Origin: Chionis minor
Lineage: Eukaryota; Chordata; Aves; Charadriiformes; Chionididae
DNA: 64,000 bases
Reading direction: 5' to 3'
Assembly (NCBI GenBank): GCA_013398295.1
Contig: VZSF01007823.1
Span: forward strand, 717,115-781,114
Below, one piece after another: positions 1 through 14,245 of the stretch. Position 1 is the first letter of the stretch, and each line of letters begins with the position of its first letter. The notes below the pieces were generated by a model. It worked only from the letters and a program-made list of their open reading frames with translations. It searched no databases and had not been told where the DNA came from. A program made the translations under genes and the position numbers.

Positions 1-3000
1 TATCTGGAAGAGCATCTGTTCCAGCCATCCAATGAGGATAAATATTTATTCTCCAAAATAACAAAATCACCAAAATTATCTAAAGTAATAAAGTGCTTCT
101 GCCTAATTCCTAGAGAATATCATATCCTCATTAAGGAAATTGGAAAGTTGACTTGTATTCATCAGTTAGGTAGGCTCATATGTGAAGTATGATGGAGACA
201 ACCATGAGACTGAAGCTTGGCTTAAGCAGACTGAAGTGAGAATGTAGCAATTGGAGAACAACTAATTCAATGCTAGAGGAAGAGATGAGGAGACAAAACC
301 TTATCTCAGTAACCTGATTTACAGCAGGCATAGTGTGGCAAAACCCACAATAACCTGGTTCTTGGTTAATGGTGACCTGCTGAGACAAGGATGTGATACA
401 CTGTTCATTTAGAGCATTCTAAGTTGGCCATGGTTTTGCTGAAGGCTTTCAAAAACTTGGGGTTAAGGTGTGAGAATCCAGAGACTCTTAACTCCTTAGT
501 GAAGGGGTAGTCATCTTTCCTGACCACTTTACTGAAATATCTGTGCAAGAGGGGCCCCAAGACATGTTTCACTTCTACATCTGTATATCTAAAATCACAG
601 AATGGATAACCTTCAAAAGTAGCTCACAGAAAGGAGAGACCAGTAGCTCTCCAGAGGCCTTATCTCCCTGTTGCAGAGGCTGCGCTTCTGCTTACAGCTC
701 TACCCTAATCACGGCCTTGGCACAGCACTGGTGTGGTGGTGTTCTGTGGGCACCACCCTTGAAGTGTGTCAGCCCCACAGGTTTCCCTCCTTGCCCTTGT
801 GAACAGAATTAGCGACTTCTTTTGATCATTCAGTTGCTCCTTTGCATCGTAAAGAGCTAAGAACTGCAGCTTTTAACTTCCTCTCCGCTGACTAACTTTT
901 TCTTTAAATTTTTAGGCAGTTTAGCAAAGTAGACTGATGAAACATCAAAAAGGAAGTTCAGTCTTGGAAAGGTTAAAGACAGGCATGTTTATAGAGGAGC
1001 TTCGGAGTGCACACGACTACTGACCCACTGAAGTCACCTGGATGGAACTGCTGAACATTGCTTCACTGCATACGGTATGGCTTTGGGGATTCTTTTGCTT
1101 ATGTTTTCATGGGTTTGTTTTCTTAAAGAAGAACATTCCATTTTACCACAGTGGAAACTGAGAAATCAGTACTGTTCTTCACTGGGCCTCTGTTTCAGAA
1201 AGTTCATATCAGGGGAAAAAAAAAACAAAAACCCAAGGAAAAAAAGTGACCCAAAAGATAATAATGATTCCAAGAATCATTCGTTTTCCCCTTCTGGACA
1301 GAGGCCTGAAAAATCTTGCTTGTAAAGGCAGAATTTCAGGGGAAACTCCAACTTAGAGAGTCATCCTTGACTCGCAAGCCAAACAACTGTAAACGATGAA
1401 TTAAGAGCAGTTTAAGTCAATTCTGCATGTGGATTCTCCCTTTTTTGTTATATGCTATGAGTTTTTCACATTTAAAGGTCCTCCCCACTGCTGTAAAAGA
1501 GCTACACAAAAATCAGAGGAAACAATGAGCTTGACTGTCCGCAAAGTGTTATCAAATGTGCAAGTTCACTGGGGTGGAGAGAAGGAGCAGAACAACGCTA
1601 TTTTCTATTATCACCTCTAGTCATCCTGGGTATGCTAATAATAAATGGGTGGAAAAAAATGTTGAAAACAAATGTTGTTTTCTTAAACTGATGCTATTCA
1701 CAGCAATTTACCCTGGCGTGCTGAGGCTAGATGCATTGAGTTTTCACTCCCTCATGAGGTCTGTGATTACCTTAAAGGAAAATGCTGATTAAATATATTT
1801 TTCTGAAACAAATTTGATTCTTCTTGCTCAGCCACTTTAGTAATCATCTCTTGTGGCCCGATCGAAAAAATCCAGTGGAGATGCAGTGGGATTCATTTCA
1901 TTGACTTCAATAAGCTCTGGATCAGACCCATGGGGAATGAAGAATGACTTTCCCCTAATCTCTTAAATTCTTCTCCTCTTTCGTTCCAAAGCGATTACAA
2001 AACTGGTGAAATGGAAGGAATAGTTTCTCTTGGTCTCGTGTTCTTCATCAATCTTTGGGTTTATTTTAGGCTATAAATTGCCCTAATCATGGATGCTTGC
2101 TTGTTTTTGTCTTACATTGTTTAGCTGCAGAAGGCCAAAATGCATGTTTACTGCCTTTCTGCAGCTGCTGTTGTACTGAGATTGTTTATCTGCATAGTGC
2201 CTGTCTGCTGTGGCTTCTTAGGCATTTCACAATCTGAGAAGCTCGGAACTCTTTAGTTAGAGTTTTCAAATTGATAAGAGAACTGAATCACGACGTTCTG
2301 GAAAGGAATCTATCAGACCGAAAAAACTAGGGTTTCTTCTCCTTTTGTTGAGGGCCAGCATAATAATAGCAATTTTTTGTGGCTGTGCTGTCTTGCCGTG
2401 CTACATGCCCCACTTCATTGCTGGGAGGACACAAATGTGTGCAGCAAACAGTTTGCTTAAGAGTTTGCATGAGGCTAGTTAAAAGGTACATACAGTGGTT
2501 TTATATAGTTGCATTGTATATCCATAAACACTGTGCAATGAATACAGTCATTCTACAGCCAAAGTAGTTTTAGCTATGTATTGCTACAACTGTCCAGTGT
2601 TGCAGTGTTTCCAAACAAGTGTTGGGCTCTTTAGCCAGGCTTCCCAAGATGCGTTGCCACTGCTTTGTAAGATCCTGGGACTTTACATGCTGTGCGTTGT
2701 GGCATCCAACTGTAAGATGATGGAATTTTGAGGCTTGGAGTGAAATTTAAATTCCCATGATTCTTCTTATCTCACATCCATCTTGTTTTTTGCAACCCAG
2801 CCAGCACCAGTTTAAAAACATTGGCAAGCACCAAGATGTTCATGATGATGAATATAAACAGGCTGTTGCAAACATGTCTGAAGACATGCAAAGTTTTCAG
2901 GACCAGGGCAGTAAGGGCAGCCAAGGAGAGGAGTGTGACACCAGGCACACACAACACTACTCCTACCCTTACCAGGGCAGCCTTGCTCGGTGAAGTATGG

Positions 3001-3381
3001 TCTGTCTTGGGCAGCTAGTGATGGCTAGTAGCAGGTTAGTTTTGTAGATCTGGGATTACAAATGGGTAAAATCGCCCGTGACCAAAGCTCTCTGGAGCGG
3101 TAGCAGGGGATTTATTATGTAAAGGCAGTTCTCCCTTTGAGTCATGCTTCTCCATCCTTAAGCATGCCGTTGAGTTAGCTGCTGGCTACCCGTGCCACGT
3201 AGAGCAGCTGACTGACTTGCCTAGAAGGCATGTGCTGCTGTCATGAAGATGTGTTGGACTCAACAATTCATAATAGGTACTTAGAATTCTGTGCATTTGT
3301 GAGTCCCCAAGTTGTTTGCTTTGGATGACTCTGTTTCTTACACTTGGAGCCCCTGGAATAATTCCGTAAAGAAGGGCCTAC

Positions 3382-3417
3382 AAGGCTTGCAGTTCTTGCA
3401 AAGCTTGCAATTCTTGC
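3382..3417. repeat. Tandem 18-base repeat, two copies
   Basis: AAGGCTTGCAGTTCTTGC is followed by AAAGCTTGCAATTCTTGC, matching at 16 of 18 positions. No known element is suggested. Confidence 0.85.
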
Positions 3418-6400
3418 CCTTGCGGCCTCTGGCTGTGTCCCTCACTGCTACTGCAGTGGAGAGACTTGTTTGTTTGCCCCTTGTCTCCATGTCAGGCACG
3501 TCACCACCAAACTTTACAGCAACTTCATGAGCCCTTCTGCACAACTTTTCATGAAAGAAAGGGCTGCAGCCTTATGCAACAGATGGGGGGAGGAGGCTGG
3601 CAGACCCTGAAGGCAGATTTATCCTATAGCAATTCAAAACACTAAACAAATGCTGCCACAACTGGACTATAGTCACTCCTACTTTGAGGATTAGGACTGC
3701 TCATGGAAAAATGTGTGTTGTGCTTTGTTTGGAACTCATCCCGCATGTTAATGTTGTGATGTATAGCCTCCATCCTCCCCTTAAGTGTGTGGCTGGAGTG
3801 GTGAACATGCAGAAATGCTTTATATGGGGGAGGGTTCAGGCTTTGTATCGAAAGAGATTTCTAATAATAAACACATTTTGTGTGGGTGTGTGGCAAGTTG
3901 TTTGTTTCCTTGGTTGTTCATGTTTTTTCTAAAGAAATTATTTGCGAAAGATCCTAAGTATGTGTCCTCAGTGCACGCTGGTCATTGAATGCTAGAGATA
4001 AACTGTCCTAGTGGTAGGAGTCAGTGTTAAGGGCTCTCCCAGTGCCCAGAATTCTCTTTTCCATCACTTCGTGCAGAAATGCATGACCGTGCAGGCCAGG
4101 CGGCAGTGTGCCCCACAAGAGGATGGTTGCAGAAGCAGAGGCTTGCAGAGAATGCCCGATCTGCAGTCTGTAGTGGACTCTCAGAGTCGGAGTCCCTAGC
4201 TGGGTGAAGCAGGCTGACTCTTCAACCTCTGCAGCAGCTGCGTCTGTGAGACCATTTCTCTGTCCCCTGTTTTTGCTTCAGGAACCCTTTCCTCCACTGC
4301 TCTGTCTCTTTATTTGCCTCCTGGGATGCCCTTACGAGCATTTTGAACATGTCGTCATCTCTGGAGCTCTTCTTTTTCCTACGTAGATTGGACAAGTATT
4401 TGCTTAACGACAATAGCAGCCCTGTCCTTAGTTGCCATGAGTTGTCAGCTGTTGGGGGGAAGGAGAAAATGAGCTATTGTAAGAATGATGCTTTCATGCC
4501 AACTGGAACAAAGAGCTTGGGTTGCTCCCCCTTCCCCCTTTGTTTTAGCTTTCTGGCTCTTCCCAGTCTTGGAGATGTTTTCAAAATCTTTTGCCTCTGA
4601 AGAATGGGGAGTATCAGTCTACCTTGAGGAGTTTAGAAAAATTCAGTGCAATCAGACTAGTGCCCGCATCTGTTCTTACAGAGCGTGTTGTGGCAAGGGG
4701 AAAACAATGGTGCATGCAGAAGCCAGGTAGTATTTGTTTGCATGTTGGTACTGGCTGTCCTTACTTAAGCAGGTATCCCTTTTCCAAAAGGCGTCGGACA
4801 ATATCAGAGCTGTTGCACTGGAGTGGAAGGACACCGCTGGCTCTGAATGGTACCATCTGTTATGAGTCACTTCGAGAGAACTGCACTACTGTGCAGTTCT
4901 CTTCCCTAAATTAGATTTCCTTAAGGTTGCTCTTATTTTTTGGTTCTCTTACCTTTCCCAACAACTGCAGTCAGCATGAATTGCACAACAGTTAAGTGAC
5001 CCAACAGTCCAGAAAGAGGTATGTGAAACCCTAGTCGTGCATTGAATCATTTGTATTTTTGCAATCTCTGGCTGCTGTTTTTAATCCTCAGCTGCTTCTT
5101 TGCCACTACAGTTTGAGCTTGTATTTCTGCTCTGTTCATTGGTGCAGTGCTGCAATCTTCAGTTAGGTGACCGTGTAGCGTGGAGGGGAAGAGAGAGTGT
5201 TGAAAGGAAGATGGTGTAAACAGCCAGATGGTAGACGGCAGGACTGAGCAAGCAAAGTGGTCATTCTTGCTCGTCATAAAGGGGAATCGAGAGAGATACT
5301 GCCTTTTGTTAAAAAAGAAGGTGGGGATAGTGCAGATGAATACAGCAGCCCTTGTAGGCTACCTGGAACCAGGCTGCCTTAATAATACAACTGGAAAGGC
5401 AAGAGGAGCTCTGACACAGTAGAAACATTCCCATTTTCAGCTCTGTGGTGCGTCTTGTTTTGCTCACCAGCACCATGATCTTCAGACCACCTCTTCTCTG
5501 GCTGAACATACTGAGGTTGAGGGTTTCAGTGTTAGGTTGTTTCTGTTTGGCTCCCTAAACACCTGCAGCAGGGACAGATTTCTTCTGTGACACCCACAAA
5601 GTGCTGTGAGGGGTTTTATTGGAAGTATATCAGGCTTGAGGGAGCAGTAAGGTTTGAGTTTCTGTGAGCTCTCAGGTCAGCTGGGGCTCTGTTCAATCCT
5701 GTTGGCAGCTTCTGGCACTATCATCTGGATAGCTGCTTTTGTGCATTTGTTCCTCAGAGTGGCTGCAGCTCAGATGTATGCTGCTGCCCACCTCCCCCCA
5801 GAGCAGGGAAACCAAGGCCTGAGCACTCTGCTGGGCAGGGACACGAGCCATGACTGTTTTCCCTGGCAGGATGGGGAATGCAACATAGCCATTGGGAGAT
5901 CCTTATGACTGGATCTGCAAAAAAAAGTCCCAGCTGCCCATCGGTACTGTCTATGAGGTGAGCTCGGATCGGGATGATAGTGGCACTGTGACATGCCTGA
6001 CAAAAAATACACAGGCTGCTGGGAAACCCAGGGGGATGTGGGGTGGGACCAGCCTCCCTTTTCACTAGACAAAAACTGCTCTCCCATCTCCCTCATGCAC
6101 AACTTGTAAGTAGCAGCAACAAAATTCAAATTCACAAGCAACTTTTAAGGGTTTGGCGTGTTTATTATGTTTGCTTTGTTGTTGTTTAAGTGGAAAATTT
6201 TTCTCATCAATGCATGGTAAATTACAGCTACAGATAAGTCCTAAAATATAATATAGTGTAGATCATGCAGTCTGCTGATAGAATTCAGGCATGAGGTTAT
6301 ATTGAGGATTTGTCAGACTGATCATAGTTTTGACTTTATTCGCTATAGATTTAGGTCTGATTCCTAAAACTGTAATTTGTACATGTGATCCCTTCCCTCC

Positions 6401-7498
6401 CTGAAGCCTCGTTAAATGTATATTTTAGTAAATTGCTTTATGTTTCTAATACACTTGACTGACCCCTAGTGCTTAATGGAATTTCATGTAAGAGGAGTCT
6501 TGGAGCTGCAGTGGGATGATGGATAGCATCAAACTGTAGGACAACTTGCTAGATGCATCAAATGTGAAGTCAAAATGTTTGCATATATGAGGGAGAAGTA
6601 GCCTCCAGCAATAAAAATAGTTCCCTATTGCCATATGAGTTAGTATGTCACAAGAGCATTAATCAATAGGTTTATTCCAGGAATTATTCTAGGGCTGAAG
6701 GGCAATCTGGTCATCAGCAGAAGGATATCGGTGCTGCCAGAAACAAAGCTGCAAACAGCATAGGAATTTGAGAAAATGCATTCAGTGCTGTATTTGTAAT
6801 GGATTTACATATTTCTGTAACTGCAGAATGAATTAATTATATTCCCAGTGCTTACAATACAAGGAAATCTGAGAACATAATATTTTCCACTGATGATGAT
6901 AATAAATGTGATCTGTATTAAGTAGTTAAAAATTGTTTGAGCCAAAATTCCATGAAAATTGGCAAATGATGTATGGGCACTTTTTCCTGAAAACTGGCAA
7001 GAAAGTGAACTGAAGGAGTGTTGCTGGAAATCTGTATGTTTAGCTATACTTCTCATGCCGCTGGAAGAAGTGAGGTTTTACACTGGCTTATGCAAAAATA
7101 CATAAAATGATGAAATGCTACAGGAAACTGAAATTATTTCCCTGACACCTTTACATTGCTCAGTGCAGCTGCCATGCCAGCCACCTCGTATGGGGCCCAG
7201 GAGGCACGGCGTTTTGTCAGCCCCCCTGGGCTTCTCTGTGCCAGGGCTGGACCAGGGGTGCTGCAGGAGCAGGGCTGTGGTTGCCTCTGGTCTGCGCCAC
7301 CGGCCCCTGGTGCCTGGGAAGTACCTCCTCAACAGCTCTGTTGGTGCTTTTGGGTTGGGGAGGCTGAGACGTTTCTTTCAGACTCCTGTGGGAGTTTTTG
7401 GTATTTCCAAAACAGGGTGTTTTTTTCACCCCGTTGATTGAGAAGGGAAGCTTTCAAAATGAGAAACTTTCAAAACCTTATATGCATATATAAAATAA

Positions 7499-7553
7499 AG
7501 GTATGTTTAGAGCTATATGTATCTGTACAATAAAGATATCTCTAGACATACCT
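7499..7553. repeat. Short inverted repeat (stem-loop)
   Basis: AGGTATGTTTAGAG (7499-7512) and CTCTAGACATACCT (7540-7553) are inverted copies with one mismatch, separated by 27 AT-rich bases. They could form a hairpin in DNA or RNA, or be the relic of a small element. Confidence 0.6.
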
Positions 7554-10500
7554 ATTTAGAGATGAGACTAAAGCCAGATCTACCTTTTAAGCCCCGGATT
7601 GCCCCTGTCCCTTTTCAGCCAGCAGACAGGCAGCAGAGCCAGCTGCAGAGATAAGAGCCGGCCTCCCTGCGGCAGAGTGTTTAAAACCTCCTGAACTCCC
7701 GCAGATTCCCAGCACTTCTGATCCAGATCTGAGCTTGGTGGCACAAGCCTGTTTCTAGCACTAGTTGCAGATAGCTGAACCACTACAGCAATCGCAGCTG
7801 AGCACTGGAAAATGGAAGAAGTGAGTCACATGAGGGAGATGAAAGCCAATGCTAAGTGCTGTGATTATTCTATCAAAACTAGACTGCTATAAACATGTCT
7901 TAAAAAAAAAATCCTTAGCTAAACAATACCATCAGGTGATACTAACTGGTGACACTTTCTAATCTGGGATTGTGAACTAGCTGGCTTTGTGTACGCGTTG
8001 CTTGGTGCAAACTGTCAGGAGCAGAGGGGTAGCTGCACTCGTCGGGCTGGAGGCCCACTGGGGTACAAAACGCCAGCGCCGGAGAGGGGCTAGCAGCCTG
8101 ACTGCTTGTCACACAAATTATTTGTGCTGGTACCAGCCTGGGTACTGTTTTGCCAGTGCCCCAGCAAAGAGCAGGGGCAATGGGATGGGCATGGTGCAAG
8201 GAGGTAGCCAGTTGCTCCTCCTCGGGGCCCTGGGTGTGATCCCTGCCTGGGGACAGCGGGGACACTGTGCCATGGGGCTGCGGTGGGAGAGGAGTGTGGC
8301 ACCGGGTGCCTAGTGCCGCTCACTTACCCCATAAATGGGCTTAATAAAGGGCGACTCAGATGCAGTTATGCAGTCCGACAAATAATTTGCTGCCAGAGCA
8401 GGAGACCTAGCCTGGGCCAACGAGGTGGGTTGGGGGTGTAATACTGCTTGCTGTACCTGTGCTAGCAGCCAGAGGCTCACTGCAGCCTGTAAAACCTGGC
8501 AAGAAAGCAGAGCGAATTTTTGGGACCTCGACTGGGATCGTTTCTGTGTAATTGCTTGGGGTGGTAGTTTGAAACTTGTTTGCATGTCTCTCCACACACG
8601 GCATTTACGCTGTTTGAGCTGCACTGTCGATGTAACAGGCAAAGCGATGCTTGGGAGACTGCAGAAGTCAGCCGTGGTTTGGTTTGACATCCATGGCTCA
8701 CGCTGTTACAGCTACTACAAAACCAAGAAGTCAAATTATTTTAGTGCTTTGATGGTTAGATGAAACCCAGTATTTTGCTGTGGTGGTTGCAGTTGCAGCT
8801 GCCATCAGCGGCTCTCCTCACGTGCTTTGCCAGCAGGCTGTTTTCTGTAGCCCTCCTCAGCAGGAAAAGCCTGTCTGTAATCAGAGATACTGACTGTCCC
8901 TTTCAAAGCATTCACGAACAGGAGAGCAAGGAGAGCATTTTCTCACCCTGCTGATTGTCTTCATGACACCAGGAGAGTTAAACCCTAAAAAGTCCCTTTA
9001 AAATATCAGGATGATGTAAGGTACCTGTGTCCCACCCTTCTTGGGTGTTCTTGGCTCCACTGTCCTTGACCTGAGTAATTTCAGTACTATTTGTTTTGAG
9101 TAATTTTGGTTTTGTTGCGGCATGTCCCTGTGAATAAGAAACAATGTTTCTATTGGCAGCAGTTAGTTCTCCATCCACCCATGTCTCCTAAAGCACGATA
9201 AAAGCACAGAGTGAATTCTCAGTCTCTGACCTTTCCTGCGCGTGTGTGCCTTTTGTCACCCAAGTGGACTGAGCGCAACATTTCAGCCTTTAAATGTTCA
9301 CATGTTCACGCTAATGGCAGAAGTCATAAGCTTTGGGTCTACACTTTGGAGATACCTCAGTATTTGGATTTGGAAGTTTGGTTGATGCCACTTGTAAATC
9401 CTGCTCCAACTTCTGTAACTTGAGAACTGGCTGTGTGAAATCACTGGGAGCTCTGCCATGCCTGTTTGGGTGTTACAATTTCATGCTCGTAATTTCCTGG
9501 GTTTGAGATTCAGCATTTCTATCTGAACCAACTATTAAGTAGGGAGAAGCAGGTTATTAATAAGGTTAGCTCTCCAGGGATTACTTTTTCTTTGTATGTT
9601 CACATTTCTGGGAACTCCACGCTGCAAAACTTTGGACCAAAGGTCTCCTCAGGTTTAAAAAAGCAAGAAGGGTTCTTACAAGTCTGTGGGAGGCATCTCT
9701 TTGGCATCCGTATGGTCTTGGCTGCAGCCGTCAGCCTTCAGGCCTACTGGGAAATGAGTGAGAATCCAGTCTTCTGCACACAGTGTCAAAATGCCTGCTA
9801 GTTTTAAACTTACATTTTTTAAAATGGCTAAAACGCTTTATGTTTAAGAAGAGTGAATCTCCCAAGAAGTATGTCTGCTGCAAGTGAGAGGACTGTAGTT
9901 CCCATAAGCTTCTCCAAAGCCTGATGGAAGTTCCCTGATAGATCTGTAAGCATACCCTGTCAAGTTCTGAGTTATGGAAAGTATCTCTGTTGAGTTCAGA
10001 TTTCATGACCATTTGTTCCTTGCAGAGACTATAATTTGTTTACGCTTCACTGAAATGTTGAATCACTAAATTCATAACATTTACTGATGCCAGTGGCTGC
10101 AAAAGGTAGAAGCTGTCACTTACTAGAGTGTTAATAGACATGTTGGATGACTTTGTGGGATGCCTAGCTTATTTTTATTCTGCACTGCTACACAGCCATG
10201 GATTTTATCTTGCTATATTCCTAGAACCAACAAGAAGACCTGCTCTTGCATCTCCCCCACTCTTCCTTTATGGCCTAGAAAGCAAAGTATAATGCTGCCT
10301 GCTGTTCATGGGGGTAACAGTGATGCACGGTGATGGTGACTAAAGGTCCTTCTGTGACTGGGTATGTGCCCCATGGTATCTTCCACTTCAAGCTCTGCTT
10401 TCCTTTTCCTAGATGTGATACTCATAGTCTGCGTTAGAGTAGCTACTTCTCGATGTGTGACTGTGGAAAGATAATTATCTTCTAATGTGAGATTCTTGCT

Positions 10501-13500
10501 TGTGCTGTGCCTAGGACATAGGTGATTATTATTTCAGAGCACAAAACTATGTATAAAGTATATACCTGAACAGAAAAGTACTGATGTTGTTTGCAAGTGA
10601 AATGAAGTGAGGCTGGAATGGTTGTTTTGTTGTTGTATGCTCACCTGGATTTCGTTTCCTTTTTTTCCCTCCCCTTAAAAGGCAGTAAGAGCCTGTATTA
10701 GAGAAAAGAAACCCCTGAACTTTTTGTCAGGGTCACATAGTGGTTACATGATAAAAAAGGAATGTATATCCTTGAGCAGACCGTAGCTTACTTGACCTGG
10801 TGAAATCTTAGGGCCTGTGATCCCATGAGAATTAGACAAACTGTGAAGTGGAGTTTGGACTTTTTCCTATGCACCCATGTTATTTTGGTTGGAGGCCCCC
10901 TTCACAGCTCTGCTGCTTCTACGTAACCCTGCACAAATCCCTAAACTTCTCAGTTCTTCAGTCTTCTGCTCAGTAAAATACAGAAAATCTTGATTATAGG
11001 GTTAATATGCGGCCTTATAGGGTTAACATGTGGCTTGTTTGCACAGTGCTGTGTGATCCCCTGATGAAAGCTATCATGTAAACTCTGATAATCCAGCATG
11101 CCCATGCTGAAAAGCATACAGTCTGAATAGTTAGACATGCTTTCTTCTCACTTTCAGAGAAGACAAGTCTTTCAACATGTTTTGTTTTCAGATTTTGATC
11201 TTTAACCTTGATATTTACGATGGTCGGAAAAGGGAGAGGGTTGGCAAGTGTGTTTCTGGTAGAGATTAACCAGACCAAGACCAGTGGAGCAGCTGGGGGG
11301 GATCCCAACTCTTTCCTAAACAGCACACCTAGCCCAAAAGTAAAGTCTGTGTCATGTCAACAAGGAAAGATCTGCCTCCACTTGGCAACAAGTCTGTAAT
11401 ACTAAACTTGCTTTCTTGCTGTCCTTTCTCTCAGTATTGCTGGTATTTTCTTCACCTTCCTGTGTCAGCTTTCTTCTCCAGGCACAAGGAGGGTCACCAC
11501 TGGGTTCTCTTAACAAACCTGAGATGAGGAAGTAATACTAAAAGTTAGTCTTTCAACAGCACTTAAGAATTCTTCTTTCCCCCCTTGTGAGAGGGGAGAA
11601 GATGATGTGGGGAAGTTTTAGCATTTTGTTTTGATTTTGATTTGCCAAGGTGTAGAAACTACATAAAGCAGCCTAGGGTTTTATTTGCATTTGTTCCGTC
11701 CTCTGGTTTTGTCATTTTGGAAATGTAAACAATGTGCGAAGTGTCTTGTTGCAACATGTTCCAATAAGTACCAGTACAAATTTGGCTTGCTTACGTGATT
11801 GTTTTAAATCCCTGTTGCCCATAATATGCTTTCTGATTAAGTAATTCAAAGGTATACATCCAAATTAAGATATTCTTGATCTCTCTTGTTGCCATAGTAG
11901 CTTCTACCATAGTAAAGACTGTAAGAGTTGACCCGCTTTCTGCAATGGTCAGTCTGCACTCCTGCAGCTTGGATGTTAGTACAGTATTTTGAAAGAGGCT
12001 GGTACCTTTCTGACACTGGGTGAAGCGCTGCAGTGGTACTCTGCTCCTTGGCTTGCCCCAGGACATGGATAGGATGGAGGGGCAGGGTCCATACCTACCG
12101 GTCTAACTCCTGGATGTGCAGAGAAATGCTCACTGGGCATATTGTGAATTATTCATGCCTACGTCCCCAAAATGATCTTCCCTAGAGAGCTTTTGCATGT
12201 GTCTGAGCAATTTCCTGAGCAAAGCCCTTTAGTTGTAAATCTGATGCACTTGCTATATACCAATATGGTAATAAACAAGTGACAGTTCTCGCAATTAATG
12301 CCAGCACATGACTAGCCTGTTTCAGACTAAAATAAGTAATTCCACAATCTTGTGAGTGCAACTATGAGGAAAAAGATTCCAAAGTACTAAGTAGTTGAGG
12401 GGATTAGCAAAAAATGCGAACGTTTGTCTTTCAGGTTAATAGCCTGTGTGGATGCTGTCATTTTGCCCTCAGGACCTCGTGGGTTGGCATCAAGGCTGAC
12501 TCTGAGCGTGTTGAGAGAAGTATTATTAGTATGGGCCACATTCCACTGATGTGCAACTTCAAGGTGCTGAGGACGCCCTCGTTAAAATCTTGGTAGATCA
12601 TCATAAGCGTCTTCCATGCTTTTAGCCTGAGGGAGGTGTTCCTTCATGAGCTGCATTAGTCAGGAAAAAAGGGGAAGGTTTCAAAACAAAGCCAAAGTTC
12701 AAACTCAGAAAAAAATTGCTTTTGCCTTTTTAAAGTAGCGTATGGTTCTGGGGCATGTAGTTGCAGGCATGTGCAAAGCCACAGGAGTTGCGAGGAAGGT
12801 GCAAGGTAGCTGAGAAGGGAGCTCTCGAGCTTTCTGCATGGTCTGACAAGTACTGACTCCTCCTTTAAAGCCTTGCACTTTGGCAGGAAGTTTTCCAGCT
12901 CGAGCAGATACGTTCCTAGCAATGAGAAAAAACAGCTTACTGAACTTCGATGAACTTGCAGAAAATATCTGAATTCTTACTGTAAAAACCTTTTCACCAT
13001 GCAAGTGAACAGAATCCATAGGGCTTTATGACTAATGGCAAATACTTTAGAGCAAAATGAGGGTGTCATAAAGTCAAAGTCTGTTCCTTAGCACCTGGCC
13101 TGCCCAGGAGGCTGCTCAGGGGGCATCCTCTTTGGTTGGCCTCTTGCAGCTGCATGAGGAACGTGTTGAGAAGTGTTAATGTAATAGATACCAGTTCTGC
13201 TTGCTGTTCAATGGGGAATCTCAACGGCTGGGCGAACCCATCAGGAGCAGTGTCCTGTGCAGTCTTACCCTACTGGTCCCTGTCCTTTAAGCATTGGTTA
13301 TATACAGATGAATGTTAATTCTCTGGAGAGGGAACAGACAGGATAGCAATTTAAAAAGCATTGTATAAAAAAAGAGAATTCCTGTTACACTAAAATTTGT
13401 ATCTGTTATGGATTTACTTTGATCAAGAATGCTGGAAGTTGGTTTAAAAAAGAAACAGAATTAATAATTACAATAGCATTAGGCCGCAAAGGGGTGTTGA

Positions 13501-14245
13501 GGGATGGTAGTCGGGTTCACATGCCTGTACATATCCTGGGGTTTGCCTACTCCTACTGTATTCAGCTAGAAGTGAAAAAATGTAATTCTCCTTCTCAAGA
13601 GAGAACCAGCTTGCTTGAAATGTTTATAGCAGCTAAAGTTTCTCTGTTCAGAACAGGCCAAAAAGATTGGTGTGCTTTGGATGAGTGTGTGTCTATTCAT
13701 ATTTCAAAAAATGCCTGCATCTTAAATTACCTTCTTCAGGCTGCTATGAAGAGTGAAGTGTCAGGGAAGGGCCTTTATACATTCGTAAAATGATACATCA
13801 TGCTGATGTTGTATTTGTCATCTGATTTTGAAAAAATTAGCACGAACAGAGGAGAGAATGTTTCCTATTTTAAATCTGTCTGATTACAGTCTCTGTGCAC
13901 AGTTTATGAATCCAGTTGGCCTGCTGTAAATCTGGGAGGAATTCTTTGGACAAAATACCTAGTGTACTTTGTACAGTTTTAGCTGAAAACAAGTGATCTT
14001 TTGAACTATCCACTTTGAAAGGATGTTCACTGGCTAAATTCAACAAGATTTTAAGTGCGTGTTTGGGGGGTGTTAAGAGAAGTCTGAAAACAACACTCTT
14101 TGCTGAAAGAGAAAACTTTCATCGGTGTGGAGAGAAATTATTTGGGACTGATGTTGAACTGTTAGCTATTTCTGTAGGGCAAACAAAATGGGGGAAAATA
14201 AACTCTGCCCCATAGCTTATACTGGTAAGTAGGGGATGGTCATGC

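Larger units (their letters stand above)
1..14245. other. Non-coding stretch, no gene recognised
   Basis: Only short open frames occur here, none resembling a known protein or having paired splice sites that I could support. GC-richer patches lie at about 5740-6060, 7150-7430 and 8000-8330, and AT-rich blocks at about 6100-6450 and 6780-7000. Apart from the small repeats listed separately I see no RNA gene or mobile element. On the plus strand T exceeds A and G exceeds C. Confidence 0.7.

Noticed and set aside
2772..2957. Hydrophobic 61-codon frame on the minus strand that looks membrane-like
   Set aside because: Hydrophobicity follows from T-rich codons on that strand. I cannot match it to a membrane protein family, and there is no gene context.
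13419..13793. 124-codon open frame on the plus strand
   Set aside because: No known motif, no supported splice context, and unremarkable length for a 64 kb window.
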